Shown: positions 53,038 through 60,051, numbered from the stretch's first letter. The stretch is DNA of 64,000 nt from JBJGXI01 sp045635475 (GCF_045635475.1 NZ_JBJGXI010000013.1:36983-100982), one strand, 5' to 3'. The notes: generated by a model not told the origin, from the sequence alone. Program-made: numbers and translations.

Positions 53038-53039
53038 GT

Positions 53040-53201
53040 ATGATTACAACAATATTAATTATTCTAGCAATTGTTTATTTGATAATCGGACTAATTTTTG
53101 CAGTAAGATTCCTGTTAACAGGTTGGTTGGATGGCATGAAAACTTTTTTCTTTATTGTGTTTTGTTGGTTGTATCTAGCTCTAACCAGTAGAAGAAGATA
53201 A
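53040..53201 (+). CDS. Small membrane protein
   Basis: The 53-residue product, from ATG after AAAGGGTG, has two hydrophobic helices (ITTILIILAIVYLIIGLIF and MKTFFFIVFCWLYLAL) and a basic end TSRRR. No family is recognised. It sits among early genes, not in a lysis module, so a holin role is unlikely. Confidence 0.65.
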   Translation: MITTILIILAIVYLIIGLIFAVRFLLTGWLDGMKTFFFIVFCWLYLALTSRRR

Positions 53202-53232
53202 CAAATTTTAATGCCTAGTCCGAAGAAAAATA

Positions 53233-53260
53233 GACCGAATATCCGTCGTAGTGAGGTGAA
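53233..53260 (+). repeat. Conserved pre-start spacer motif, copy 2
   Basis: GACCGAATATCCGTCGTAGT then GAGGTGAA, placed before TTG 53264 as in the other copies. Confidence 0.55.
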
Positions 53261-53263
53261 TAA

Positions 53264-53716
53264 TTGAAACGTATTTTAGATGCATGTTGTGGCAGCAGAA
53301 TGTTTTGGTTTGATAAGCAAAACGAAGATACGATTTACCTGGATAACCGTCAATTAACAGATACATTATGTGATGGCAGAACATTGGAAGTTAATCCTGA
53401 TATTGTAGCAGATTTTAGAAACATGCCATTTGAAGATGAATCATTCTACCTAGTGGTATTTGATCCGCCTCATTTGGTTAAGGCGGGCGAAGATTCATGG
53501 TTGGCCAAGAAGTATGGAAAGCTAGATGATTTATGGCAAGTTGATATTAACCAAGGTTTTAATGAATGTATGAGAGTTTTGAAAACAAATGGAACGTTAA
53601 TTTTTAAATGGAATGAGGACCAAGTACCGTTACGTGAAGTATTAGAAGCAATTGACCATAAGCCGTTGTTTGGCAATAAAAGAAGCAAAACACATTGGTT
53701 AGTTTTCATGAAATAG
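53264..53716 (+). CDS. Phage class I SAM-dependent methyltransferase-like protein
   Basis: The 150-residue protein resembles a short Rossmann methyltransferase. ILDACCGSRMFWFDK near residues 4-18 corresponds to the SAM-binding motif I region, IVADFRNMPFEDESFYLVVF near 47-66, DPPHLVKAG near 67-75 is the catalytic DPPH motif, and RVLKTNGTLIFKWNE follows. The DPP[YWH] motif suggests an N6-adenine or related DNA/RNA target. TTG start after GTGAGGTG. It is short but apparently complete. Confidence 0.78.
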   Translation: MKRILDACCGSRMFWFDKQNEDTIYLDNRQLTDTLCDGRTLEVNPDIVADFRNMPFEDESFYLVVFDPPHLVKAGEDSWLAKKYGKLDDLWQVDINQGFNECMRVLKTNGTLIFKWNEDQVPLREVLEAIDHKPLFGNKRSKTHWLVFMK

Positions 53717-53734
53717 TAATGTACTTCGATGAAA
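53714..53734 (+). repeat. Conserved post-stop motif, copy 1
   Basis: TAGTAATGTACTTCGATGAA begins with the stop codon of the methyltransferase gene. Related copies are at 53969, 55120 and 55378. Confidence 0.6.
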
Positions 53735-53746
53735 AGGAGAATGAAA

Positions 53747-53971
53747 ATGACATTAAAATGTATCGCATATATGACCACTAGAAAGAAAGGCAAGACGGAT
53801 GGAATATATGAAGTAACTATTAATGGTAATCACAAATACTTGCCATTAAACGAATTAAAGGAAAAAGCAGGAGTTAGACAATCAAGCCAAACTAAAAAGA
53901 TTGAAACTTGGTTAAATACACAAGATGGTATTCATTGGGCAATATCGGTTAAGCCAGCTAAAATATTTTAG
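53747..53971 (+). CDS. Small phage protein
   Basis: The 74-residue product starts MTLKCIAYMTTRKKGKTDGI; its pattern suggests a small beta-rich fold (YEVTINGNHKYLPLNELKEK). ATG 53747 is 7 bases after AAAGGAG. Function is unknown. It ends in the conserved TAG-motif. Confidence 0.6.
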   Translation: MTLKCIAYMTTRKKGKTDGIYEVTINGNHKYLPLNELKEKAGVRQSSQTKKIETWLNTQDGIHWAISVKPAKIF

Positions 53972-53987
53972 TTCGCACTTCGATGAA
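53969..53987 (+). repeat. Conserved post-stop motif, copy 2
   Basis: TAGTTCGCACTTCGATGAA begins at the stop codon of the preceding small gene. Confidence 0.65.
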
Positions 53988-54019
53988 TATTAGGCATAAA
54001 TAGCAGAAAGGGAGATGGA

Positions 54020-54424
54020 ATGAAATTTATGGAAAATGAAGAATCTATTTTAAAAGAAGTTACCGAGTTTGGACGGGATATAGCTATGATGAAAGCACAA
54101 ATAACAGCTGCAGTCGAAGCAAATAAATTCCTCGATGAACCAATCGATAGTGATTGGTTTAGAAACGTCAATTATGCTTTGAGCATGAAAAAGTATGATT
54201 TGAGTGTGTTGAACAAGAAAGTAGATGAACTAAATAAAATATCAGCCCACGAAATGAAATTAAGGTATCAAAAAAAACAACAAACAATATTTGAGAGTTG
54301 CTTTGTTGATATAGCTAAAGAAACATTGGATTCAGATTTATTTAAAGAGATTATATCAGCTGCAAAAAAACTTCAATTTGCAAGGAAAAACAAGGTTAAT
54401 ATTCCAAAAATAGAAAAGGAGTAA
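54020..54424 (+). CDS. Helical phage protein of unknown function
   Basis: A 134-residue, mostly alpha-helical protein (VTEFGRDIAMMKAQITAAVE; SVLNKKVDELNKISAHEMKL) from ATG after AAAGGGAGATGG. Its C-terminal half is basic. No family is recognised. It lies just before the duplicated segment. Confidence 0.65.
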   Translation: MKFMENEESILKEVTEFGRDIAMMKAQITAAVEANKFLDEPIDSDWFRNVNYALSMKKYDLSVLNKKVDELNKISAHEMKLRYQKKQQTIFESCFVDIAKETLDSDLFKEIISAAKKLQFARKNKVNIPKIEKE

Positions 54425-54454
54425 TGAAGAATATGGATTTAGCTAATAAAAAAA

Positions 54455-54690
54455 TAGATTATCGCTATGACAATCAGAGAACTATATAACGATGCGGTAA
54501 TATACGATGAACCTCATTTAATACTACTGCTATATTTTCTTTTATTCGAAAAGCGATCAATCAACTTAGATGATGATAAAACTGTGTTAGACCTATATTT
54601 CAAGAAAAACAATCGAAACCGATTAACTAAACTAGTACTGGAATATAAGAGTGAAAAGGTGGAACAACAATGACCGAAAATACGTCGTAG
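54455..54690 (+). repeat. Duplicated segment of the dnaB end plus small gene
   Basis: The segment from about 54455 to 54690 repeats 52789-53024: the last dnaB codons (YRYDNQRTI then stop), the overlapping small gene, and the GACCGAAAAT spacer. Identity is high (roughly 85-90 percent by eye). A short frame from ATG 54433 runs into the dnaB-tail copy and gives an 18-residue remnant. The 5' boundary inside dnaB shows that the first copy is the donor. Confidence 0.8.
54467..54673 (+). CDS. Small phage protein, copy 2 of the duplicated gene
   Basis: The 68-residue paralogue of the gene at 52802 has the same MTIRELYNDAVIYDEPHLIL start. Changes include D to Y in LLLYFLLFE, and the frame is three codons longer (EKVEQQ). 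Keeping the frame open after divergence argues both copies are expressed. Function is unknown. Confidence 0.72.
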   Translation: MTIRELYNDAVIYDEPHLILLLYFLLFEKRSINLDDDKTVLDLYFKKNNRNRLTKLVLEYKSEKVEQQ

Positions 54691-54700
54691 GAAAGGATGA
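54672..54700 (+). repeat. Conserved pre-start spacer motif, copy 3
   Basis: GACCGAAAATACGTCGTAGG then AAAGGATGA before ATG 54706. It shares the first 10 bases with copies 1 and 4. Confidence 0.65.
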
Positions 54701-54705
54701 TAAAA

Positions 54706-55122
54706 ATGGTGAATGAAGGTAAGTGGTTAATTAATATAGTCGAGGATGGAATCTGGGACAGTTCGGAAGAATTTGACACAAAAGAGGAAGCTATCGCTTA
54801 TGGGAAACTAGAATTTGAAGGGATTTATGAAGAGGAGAACGGAGAAGAGTTCAATTCAGAACTCTATAAAAAGGAATTCTTTGTAGGTAAAATAGAACGT
54901 TTTGTGCCAAGCGTTTGTGTCGATTCAGTCGTTGAAAGAATAGCTGAAAATGCTTATGACGAAGTAGGGGATGTTGCAGAAAGTTACTTGGAAAGAATTA
55001 GCAAAGAAGAGTATAACTCTTTAGAAGAAAGACTAAACCAAGCACTAAATGAGTGGTTAGACAAAACTAAAAATCACCCAACTTTCTACACGATTGTTAA
55101 CACTGAAAAGGTAGAAATTTAG
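54706..55122 (+). CDS. Acidic phage protein of unknown function
   Basis: A 138-residue strongly acidic protein (EEFDTKEEAIAYGKLEFEGI; NEWLDKTKNHPTFYTIVN) from ATG after AGGAAAGG. EEAIAYGK suggests a small alpha/beta early protein as found in other Bacillus phages. It ends in the TAG-motif and is followed at once by the pre-start motif. Confidence 0.68.
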   Translation: MVNEGKWLINIVEDGIWDSSEEFDTKEEAIAYGKLEFEGIYEEENGEEFNSELYKKEFFVGKIERFVPSVCVDSVVERIAENAYDEVGDVAESYLERISKEEYNSLEERLNQALNEWLDKTKNHPTFYTIVNTEKVEI

Positions 55123-55139
55123 TACACACTTCGATGAAA
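55120..55139 (+). repeat. Conserved post-stop motif, copy 3
   Basis: TAGTACACACTTCGATGAAA begins at a stop codon. With the pre-start motif at 55143 it forms the complete spacer between two genes. Confidence 0.68.
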
Positions 55140-55142
55140 CCA

Positions 55143-55171
55143 GACCGAAAATATGACGTAAGAAAGGGTGA
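55143..55171 (+). repeat. Conserved pre-start spacer motif, copy 4
   Basis: GACCGAAAATATGACGTAAG then AAAGGGTGA before ATG 55177. Confidence 0.68.
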
Positions 55172-55176
55172 GACAA

Positions 55177-55380
55177 ATGGATTATCCAATTGCTAAAAAT
55201 CTAGAAGAATTAAGTGAAGCAAAGCAAAAAGAATTTGAAAAACTAGCAGAAGATTACAGTATGGCGTTACAACATATGAACCTTTTTATTGAAGTTAATG
55301 AACTTGATTACGATGAAATTTGGGATAAAGCAAACCAGCAGTACGATATTGATATGTCTTATGCACCAAATGAAGATTAG
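55177..55380 (+). CDS. Small acidic phage protein
   Basis: A 67-residue acidic helical protein (MDYPIAKNLEELSEAKQKEF) from ATG after AAAGGGTG; an in-frame GTG at 55168 overlaps that site. It ends in TAG plus the conserved motif. Function is unknown. Confidence 0.65.
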   Translation: MDYPIAKNLEELSEAKQKEFEKLAEDYSMALQHMNLFIEVNELDYDEIWDKANQQYDIDMSYAPNED

Positions 55381-55397
55381 TACGCACTTCGACTAAA
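55378..55397 (+). repeat. Conserved post-stop motif, copy 4
   Basis: TAGTACGCACTTCGACTAAA begins at a stop codon; it is one small step from copy 3 (TAGTACACACTTCGATGAAA). Confidence 0.6.
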
Positions 55398-55438
55398 AAT
55401 CTTATTAATACTATTCTAATTTTGTGGAGGTGAACATT

Positions 55439-55573
55439 TTGAAACAGGGAGAGAGCAGTACAAAGAAGAAAGGGAATCTGAAGATTGGAAAGGAGACCTA
55501 TGGCACTATTCCAAGAGAAGAAGCGTTTCGTAAAGCATTTGAACTCTTAATTGAGCAAAAACAAAAAGTATGA
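55439..55573 (+). CDS. Very small phage protein
   Basis: The 44-residue basic product starts at TTG after GGAGGTG. TKKKGNLKIGKETYGTIPRE and AFRKAFELLIEQKQKV suggest a short beta hairpin plus helix. The strong ribosome site supports it. Function is unknown. Confidence 0.55.
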   Translation: MKQGESSTKKKGNLKIGKETYGTIPREEAFRKAFELLIEQKQKV

Positions 55574-55609
55574 ATTCTAACTAAAATCACTAAGTTAGAG
55601 GAGGAGACT

Positions 55610-55771
55610 ATGAAACTATTTAATCTTATTGTAATGACCCAAAATAACTCTCTGAGAGAATTAATCCAACAACAAGGAAAGATGAAGGCAATAAGAAAAT
55701 TTCGTGAACTATATGGATGGGATCTGACTAGATGCAAACAATTTACTGAAAAATTTAAAGTGAAGTGGTGA
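55610..55771 (+). CDS. Very small phage protein
   Basis: The 53-residue product starts at ATG after GAGGAGGAG and ends 4 bp before the recombinase gene. SLRELIQQQGKMKAIRKFRE and LYGWDLTRCKQFTEKFKVKW suggest a ribosomal-L7/L12-like C-terminal pattern (xxIKxxRELTGxxLxxAK) seen in small phage proteins, which is only a resemblance. Confidence 0.55.
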   Translation: MKLFNLIVMTQNNSLRELIQQQGKMKAIRKFRELYGWDLTRCKQFTEKFKVKW

Positions 55772-55775
55772 TTGC

Positions 55776-56339
55776 ATGAATGTCGTTCAACCTATAAGAG
55801 ATAAGCAGGTACTGGAAGAAATTGAGCATTATTTGAAACAAAAAAATAAAAGGGATTACATTATGTTTATCTTAGGAATTTATACAGGTTTAAGGATATC
55901 CGATATTTTAAACCTTAAAGCAAAAGATTTAAGGGATAAGACTTATCTGACACTTAAGGAGCAAAAAACAAAGAAACGTAAAACAAACACTAGGAAGACA
56001 ATTAAGATTAACCCTTTCTTAAAACGTGAATTGAAAGAGTACTTAAGTGAATTAGATGATGAGGTATACGTTATAAAGAGCCGTGTTGGATTTAATAAGC
56101 CTATTTCCAGAGAAAGAGCATATAAAATTCTTCAAGAAGTAGCTAACAAATTCAGATTAGAGCATGTTGGTACACATACCCTAAGGAAAACATTTGGTTA
56201 TCACATTTATAAAGCAACCAAGGATCCAGCATTGCTCCAAAAGCTGTTTAATCATTCATCAGAAGAGATAACATTACGATACATCGGGATCAACCAAGAT
56301 ACGATGGATGATGCTATTTCAAAACTCAAATACCATTAA
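55776..56339 (+). CDS. Tyrosine recombinase, catalytic domain only
   Basis: The 187-residue protein has a phage-integrase catalytic domain but no N-terminal arm- or core-binding domain. TGLRISDILNLKAKDL holds the first Arg (near residue 41), THTLRKTFGYHIYK the HxxR box (near 133-136), LFNHSSEEITLRYIGI the His and the nucleophile Tyr (near 173). Such short XerD-like proteins are common just before the packaging genes of Firmicute siphophages, where their role is unclear. It is not the integrase of this element, since a serine recombinase sits at the junction. Confidence 0.85.
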   Translation: MNVVQPIRDKQVLEEIEHYLKQKNKRDYIMFILGIYTGLRISDILNLKAKDLRDKTYLTLKEQKTKKRKTNTRKTIKINPFLKRELKEYLSELDDEVYVIKSRVGFNKPISRERAYKILQEVANKFRLEHVGTHTLRKTFGYHIYKATKDPALLQKLFNHSSEEITLRYIGINQDTMDDAISKLKYH

Positions 56340-56360
56340 CAGTATTTCCCTTTTGCTATC

Positions 56361-56389
56361 AAGTTAACTCAAAAAGTTCATGTTAACTT
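56361..56389. promoter_or_regulatory. Dyad before the RinA-like gene
   Basis: AAGTTAAC (56361-56368) and GTTAACTT (56382-56389) are perfect inverted arms 13 nt apart. They are a candidate operator in the 160-bp gap before the activator gene. Confidence 0.5.
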
Positions 56390-56500
56390 CATTTTTAAAA
56401 AGTTGATTTGAGTTAGTGTTTACAAGCGTTAAAGGCAGATAGTTGAAGTTCACAGTATATGTATTATATGTAGTTCAATAACAATATAAGGGGGCATAAG

Positions 56501-56935
56501 ATGGCCACCGAGGTTAATCTAAAAAAAGCCACATTCAAGCATATTGAAAGCGAGCTGTATTCGTACAAGGACACATTGAAAGAGATAGATCGTATAAGAG
56601 CAGAGATTATGTCTGGCACCAGAAATGAAATTGATGAAAACGTAGGGGGGAATTCTAAAACTAGTCCGATACCAGGTAGACCTACAGAAAGAATCGCAAC
56701 AAGGCTGCTTACACATAAAACGTTAAGGAATTTAGAAGAAATCGCTTCAGCCATTGAAGTAACGTTTAATAAAATGAGCAAAGACCATCAGTCGGTAATT
56801 AGAGTCAAGTACTGGGGGAAACAAAAGGTTACTTGGGATGATGTTGCTGTTCAAACAAACATGCATCGAAACACAGCTATGAAACTTAGAAAAGATTTTG
56901 TAGTGGAAATTGCAGACAAAATCGGATGGAGATGA
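56501..56935 (+). CDS. RinA/ArpU-like phage transcriptional activator
   Basis: The 144-residue protein starts MATEVNLKKATFKHIESELY, the usual opening of RinA-family late-gene activators. It has a sigma-70 region 4-like helix-turn-helix near the end (VIRVKYWGKQKVTWDDVAVQ; MHRNTAMKLRKDF). It is expected to switch on packaging and structural genes. Its place near the end of the early region fits. GGGGG lies before the ATG. Confidence 0.82.
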   Translation: MATEVNLKKATFKHIESELYSYKDTLKEIDRIRAEIMSGTRNEIDENVGGNSKTSPIPGRPTERIATRLLTHKTLRNLEEIASAIEVTFNKMSKDHQSVIRVKYWGKQKVTWDDVAVQTNMHRNTAMKLRKDFVVEIADKIGWR

Positions 56936-56981
56936 AAGAAAATGTGTGAAGGTTATGGAAACAGAAGAATGAATAATTGAG

Positions 56982-57206
56982 GTGTTCACTATTTTTATTC
57001 TAATTGAAATAGACAAAGATTGGACTTGGGGAATTGATTGGGGTAAGAAATCCAAAGGTGTAAGACTAGGTATTGTAGCAATTCACATTTGCAACAATAA
57101 ATTCACTCACTTCTTAGAAATAATGTCTAATCATTATCATCATGAGAAATTAAAAGAAAATAATAATACGAAATCAGATGATTATTACACTGAAAATCCG
57201 AAGTAA
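56982..57206 (+). CDS. Possible small phage protein
   Basis: A 74-residue frame from GTG with only TTGAGG before it. FILIEIDKDWTWGIDWGKKS and VRLGIVAIHICNNKF look like a protein core, and the tail is hydrophilic. No family is recognised. Weak start signals lower confidence. Confidence 0.45.
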   Translation: MFTIFILIEIDKDWTWGIDWGKKSKGVRLGIVAIHICNNKFTHFLEIMSNHYHHEKLKENNNTKSDDYYTENPK

Positions 57207-57216
57207 GGAGTGAAGA
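57190..57216 (+). repeat. Weaker pre-start spacer motif, copy 5
   Basis: CTGAAAATCCGAAGTAAGGA then GTGAAG before ATG 57218 resembles copy 1 (GACCGAAAATGCGAAGTAAG). Confidence 0.45.
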
Positions 57217-57217
57217 A

Positions 57218-57517
57218 ATGCAAAGAGAATATTTTTGTTGTGGATGTGGTTTGTTTCATTGGTTAGATATGTATGTTAAAAATGAAAATTGTAGAGTTGA
57301 CAGAGCTGAAAGCCAAGGGTGCCCTAATCCAAAGTGTAAACGTCAAGCGCCTTTCCAATCAGATATTCAAGTGTTTGCAGTTGACACAATGAGTTATGCC
57401 TATTTTGCAGAAAATCACAAAGATTTTATTGATAAAATGAAATGGAGTTCACAGAAATATGCCCCTCCAAAAGCTATTTCTATTTACAAAAAACAAGAAA
57501 TTCCAATTAAAGATTAA
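57218..57517 (+). CDS. Zinc-ribbon-like phage protein
   Basis: The 99-residue product has CCGC near residues 7-10 and CPNPKC near 35-40, a plausible four-cysteine zinc site, and a conserved-looking C-terminal half (DFIDKMKWSSQKYAPPKAI). The start is ATG after AAGGAGTG. Function is unknown. Confidence 0.65.
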   Translation: MQREYFCCGCGLFHWLDMYVKNENCRVDRAESQGCPNPKCKRQAPFQSDIQVFAVDTMSYAYFAENHKDFIDKMKWSSQKYAPPKAISIYKKQEIPIKD

Positions 57518-57565
57518 TGTCGCATTATGATGATGGTTCTGAAGACCAAAGGAGGGGAATGAAAT

Positions 57566-57766
57566 ATGGAATATAATTATACTTTTGAAAAAGTTAGAGG
57601 AGAAAAACTTTTTCAAGTCCGATTAAACGGTGAATATATTACCTATGCGGAAGATACAAATCCCAAACGTATTGATGAGTGGTTAAAAAAACAAGGGTTT
57701 AACTCTAGAGAAGACTTCTTCAATAATAGGAAATCACAAATCGTAAATTATATCAATTCTTATTGA
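57566..57766 (+). CDS. Small phage protein
   Basis: The 66-residue product starts MEYNYTFEKVRGEKLFQVRL from ATG after GGAGGGG. A terminator follows 14 bp after the stop, making it the last gene of this early block. Function is unknown. Confidence 0.62.
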   Translation: MEYNYTFEKVRGEKLFQVRLNGEYITYAEDTNPKRIDEWLKKQGFNSREDFFNNRKSQIVNYINSY

Positions 57767-57779
57767 TATGTTATCTGAA

Positions 57780-57813
57780 GATCCCCATGTTTACCGACGA
57801 GGGGATTTTTTTG
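57780..57813 (+). terminator. Terminator closing the early block
   Basis: ATCCCC and GGGGAT arms enclose a loop and are followed by seven T residues. Confidence 0.85.
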
Positions 57814-57859
57814 CTGAAAACTAGTAAAAGTGCAAATTGTGTGCAAATGGACCACAAAT

Positions 57860-57997
57860 CTGTCGTATTATGATAAGGTAAGAAACTAGTGAAAATCCTT
57901 CCTACGACTTACAGATGTGCGAGTAAACCCATTGTGATGTGTGATATTTAAAATACACATGAACGGTCCGATAAGGCAGTCATTGCAATGGTTTCGC
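57860..57997 (+). ncRNA. Candidate structured RNA / leader
   Basis: Two nested structures lie in the 300-bp gap after the terminator. In the first, GTCGTA (57862-57867) pairs with TACGAC (57903-57908), with AAGG/CCTT inside. In the second, GCG plus AAACCCATTG (57919-57934) pairs with CAATGGTTT plus CGC (57986-57997, one bulge), enclosing hairpin ATGTGT/ACACAT (57937-57942 with 57955-57960). It is not a tRNA and shows no group I intron core that I can find. It may be a leader of the gene pair at 58068 or a free RNA. Confidence 0.5.
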
Positions 57998-58067
57998 AAA
58001 ATATTAATAGTTGATTTGTATAAACATTTTCATTAGAAGGTGTTTTTTTTATGGGGGTGCTTCAGTT

Positions 58068-58760
58068 ATGGATAGATTGTGCGAAATCGCAAAGAAAAAT
58101 AATATTAGCCGCCAAACATATAGATACAGAATAAAGATAGGATGGAATCCGGACCAAGCTGCCACTACTCCTGTTATGTCTAAAAAAGAAGTTAGACAAT
58201 ATGCTTTAGAGAGACGTAAAATTTTAAACGCCAAAGAACATAAAAAAATTAATAATGATCCAGACAACCTATTTAGATTAACCCCTCAACATATAGCGGG
58301 TGCTGAAAAAAGAGGTATATGTAAAGCAACGGTGCAAAACAGAGTTTATAGCTCTGGGTGGACTGTTAAAGATGCTATTACAATACCAACACAAAAAACT
58401 AAGAAAAGTGAAAACCCAAATAAATATGAAGAGTATAAAATAAAAGCTGTTAATAATGGAGTGTCAAAATCTGCATTCACGAACAGGATAGGAAAATTAG
58501 GATGGACATTTGAAAAGGCAGCTTCAACACCTATGATATCTAAGAATGTCAGACGAAGGACTGATAAGGAATGGATTAATAAGGCAATAAAAAATAACAT
58601 TAAATACGATACATATATTAAGAGGATAAAAAGGGGTTGGACACCTGAAGAAGCAGCAACCACCCCTCCTTTAGCAAATGGAAAATATCTGAATGATGAA
58701 AAAGAAGAAAAATCAAGAATAGCATTTGATAATTTCCGTTATAAGAAGGTGAAAAAGTAA
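58068..58760 (+). CDS. Protein with four tandem helix-turn-helix-like repeats
   Basis: The 230-residue, very basic protein has four repeats of about 28 residues: AKKNNISRQTYRYRIKIGW, AEKRGICKATVQNRVYSSGW, AVNNGVSKSAFTNRIGKLGW and AIKNNIKYDTYIKRIKRGW. Each is followed by x-x-(D/E)-x-A-x-(T/S/I)-P. The pattern resembles NUMOD-type DNA-binding repeats of homing nucleases, but no nuclease domain is present. ATG 58068 follows GGGGGTG. The stop overlaps the sigma-like gene (TAATG), so the two are translated together, pointing to a joint regulatory role. Confidence 0.72.
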   Translation: MDRLCEIAKKNNISRQTYRYRIKIGWNPDQAATTPVMSKKEVRQYALERRKILNAKEHKKINNDPDNLFRLTPQHIAGAEKRGICKATVQNRVYSSGWTVKDAITIPTQKTKKSENPNKYEEYKIKAVNNGVSKSAFTNRIGKLGWTFEKAASTPMISKNVRRRTDKEWINKAIKNNIKYDTYIKRIKRGWTPEEAATTPPLANGKYLNDEKEEKSRIAFDNFRYKKVKK

Positions 58761-59623
58761 TGCTGTCTGAAAAGGAGAAAGAAGAACTGATTGAGAAGCA
58801 TCAGGGAATTGTGCATGATATTGCAAAAAGATATGGTTATTATGATGAGAAAGAAGAACTTATAGGTTGGGGTAATATAGGCCTAGTAAGAGCAATTAAT
58901 TATTATGAAAAAAACCCAAACAAACCTTTTGTTTCGATAGCTTTTTCTATGGTGAAAACTGACATCATGAATCAATATAAGCGTAATAGGTCTAGGTTAG
59001 AAGGTTCAGAAATAAGTCTACAACAAGAAGCATCTGTAGGTGGTAAGACGATTGAAGATTATTTAGGAATAGTAGAAGATGTTTATTATACAGAGGAAGA
59101 TATTATTGAAATGATTGAAAAATCACTAAAAAAAGAAAAAGATGAAATGATGAAAAATATAACTATTGAATACTATATGGGCGGAAAAGATCTAGGCGAA
59201 TTATCTGATCGCTATAGTATTACTAAATCAAAAGTTAAAAAATTACATCGTAGAGGGAAAGCTATAATAATACAGCATTTGATTAACAATGATTACTTAA
59301 TAAATTATGCTTTTGCGAGTCCAAGTAAAGAGACGATAAATAGATTGAAGATTGTTAATCATAGAAAGGTTCATTCTTCTGAATTCGGAAAAATAAAGTT
59401 CCTTTTTAAATACTTTAGTCAGTATTCAATATCAATTAGAGATGTTGCAATTTTAATGAATACTAGTACTTATATGATTACTAAGCTCGTTAATTATAAA
59501 ACCGCAGACTATCTTGATGCACCGTATGACGAAACTATAGAAAAAAAGGCGATGCAATATTTTAAAGATAAGTATCCTGAACGGATGCCAAGTGATATAA
59601 AAGTTTATAAGATTAGTAAATGA
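58760..59623 (+). CDS. Sigma-70-family-like phage transcription factor
   Basis: In the 287-residue protein, residues 1-80 match sigma region 2: HQGIVHDIAKRYGYYDEKEE, LIGWGNIGLVRAINYYEKNP, VSIAFSMVKTDIMNQYKRNR. Region 4-like HTH lies near 150-175 (LGELSDRYSITKSKVKKLHR). The last 120 residues hold another HTH-like stretch (ISIRDVAILMNTSTYMITKL) not usual for sigma factors. It could redirect host RNA polymerase to phage promoters. It overlaps the repeat protein gene by one base. Confidence 0.78.
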   Translation: MLSEKEKEELIEKHQGIVHDIAKRYGYYDEKEELIGWGNIGLVRAINYYEKNPNKPFVSIAFSMVKTDIMNQYKRNRSRLEGSEISLQQEASVGGKTIEDYLGIVEDVYYTEEDIIEMIEKSLKKEKDEMMKNITIEYYMGGKDLGELSDRYSITKSKVKKLHRRGKAIIIQHLINNDYLINYAFASPSKETINRLKIVNHRKVHSSEFGKIKFLFKYFSQYSISIRDVAILMNTSTYMITKLVNYKTADYLDAPYDETIEKKAMQYFKDKYPERMPSDIKVYKISK

Positions 59624-59719
59624 TGCAGCTGAAACTAGGTGCTTTTTTTTATTTTCCATAAGTTTTCCAGCATTTAAACCGTAACGAATGTATGGTTATA
59701 AATTCATTTCGTAAAACTC

Positions 59720-59851
59720 TTGATAAGAAAAGTAGCCAAAAACAAAAAAATCACAACGGCAAGGTTAAAAGAACTTATGGGTGTTAATCGTGTCACTATT
59801 AAACGAGGTAAAGGTGGAACTATAAAAAGGATAAATAAAGGAGGTATGTAA
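59720..59851 (+). CDS. Possible short HTH peptide
   Basis: A 43-residue frame from TTG without a good ribosome site. ITTARLKELMGVNRVTIKRG reads like a helix-turn-helix. It may be the remnant of a larger regulator. Its stop overlaps the next ribosome site region. Confidence 0.35.
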   Translation: MIRKVAKNKKITTARLKELMGVNRVTIKRGKGGTIKRINKGGM

Positions 59852-60016
59852 ATGTATGCCATTATAATCACGGAAAATTATCAGCCCGTTAATATGATAC
59901 GATTAAAAACGGAGAGTGAGGCAGAATTTCAATATCAAAAATTCAAAAAGCAAGGATGTAATGTAGTGAAAATAAAAATTTATAAAGCTCATGAATTAAG
60001 TGTTATTAGGATTTAA
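59852..60016 (+). CDS. Small phage protein
   Basis: The 54-residue product (MYAIIITENYQPVNMIRLKT...) starts at ATG after AAAGGAGGT. It is beta-alpha in pattern. Function is unknown. The strong ribosome site supports translation. Confidence 0.6.
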   Translation: MYAIIITENYQPVNMIRLKTESEAEFQYQKFKKQGCNVVKIKIYKAHELSVIRI

Positions 60017-60051
60017 TGGCCCCCATAAGGGGAGAAGGAGATTGTAATGGT

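Noticed and set aside
57860..57997. Group I intron
   Set aside because: I found no P/Q/R/S core sequences, no interrupted flanking gene and no internal nuclease domain; kept only as a structured RNA candidate.
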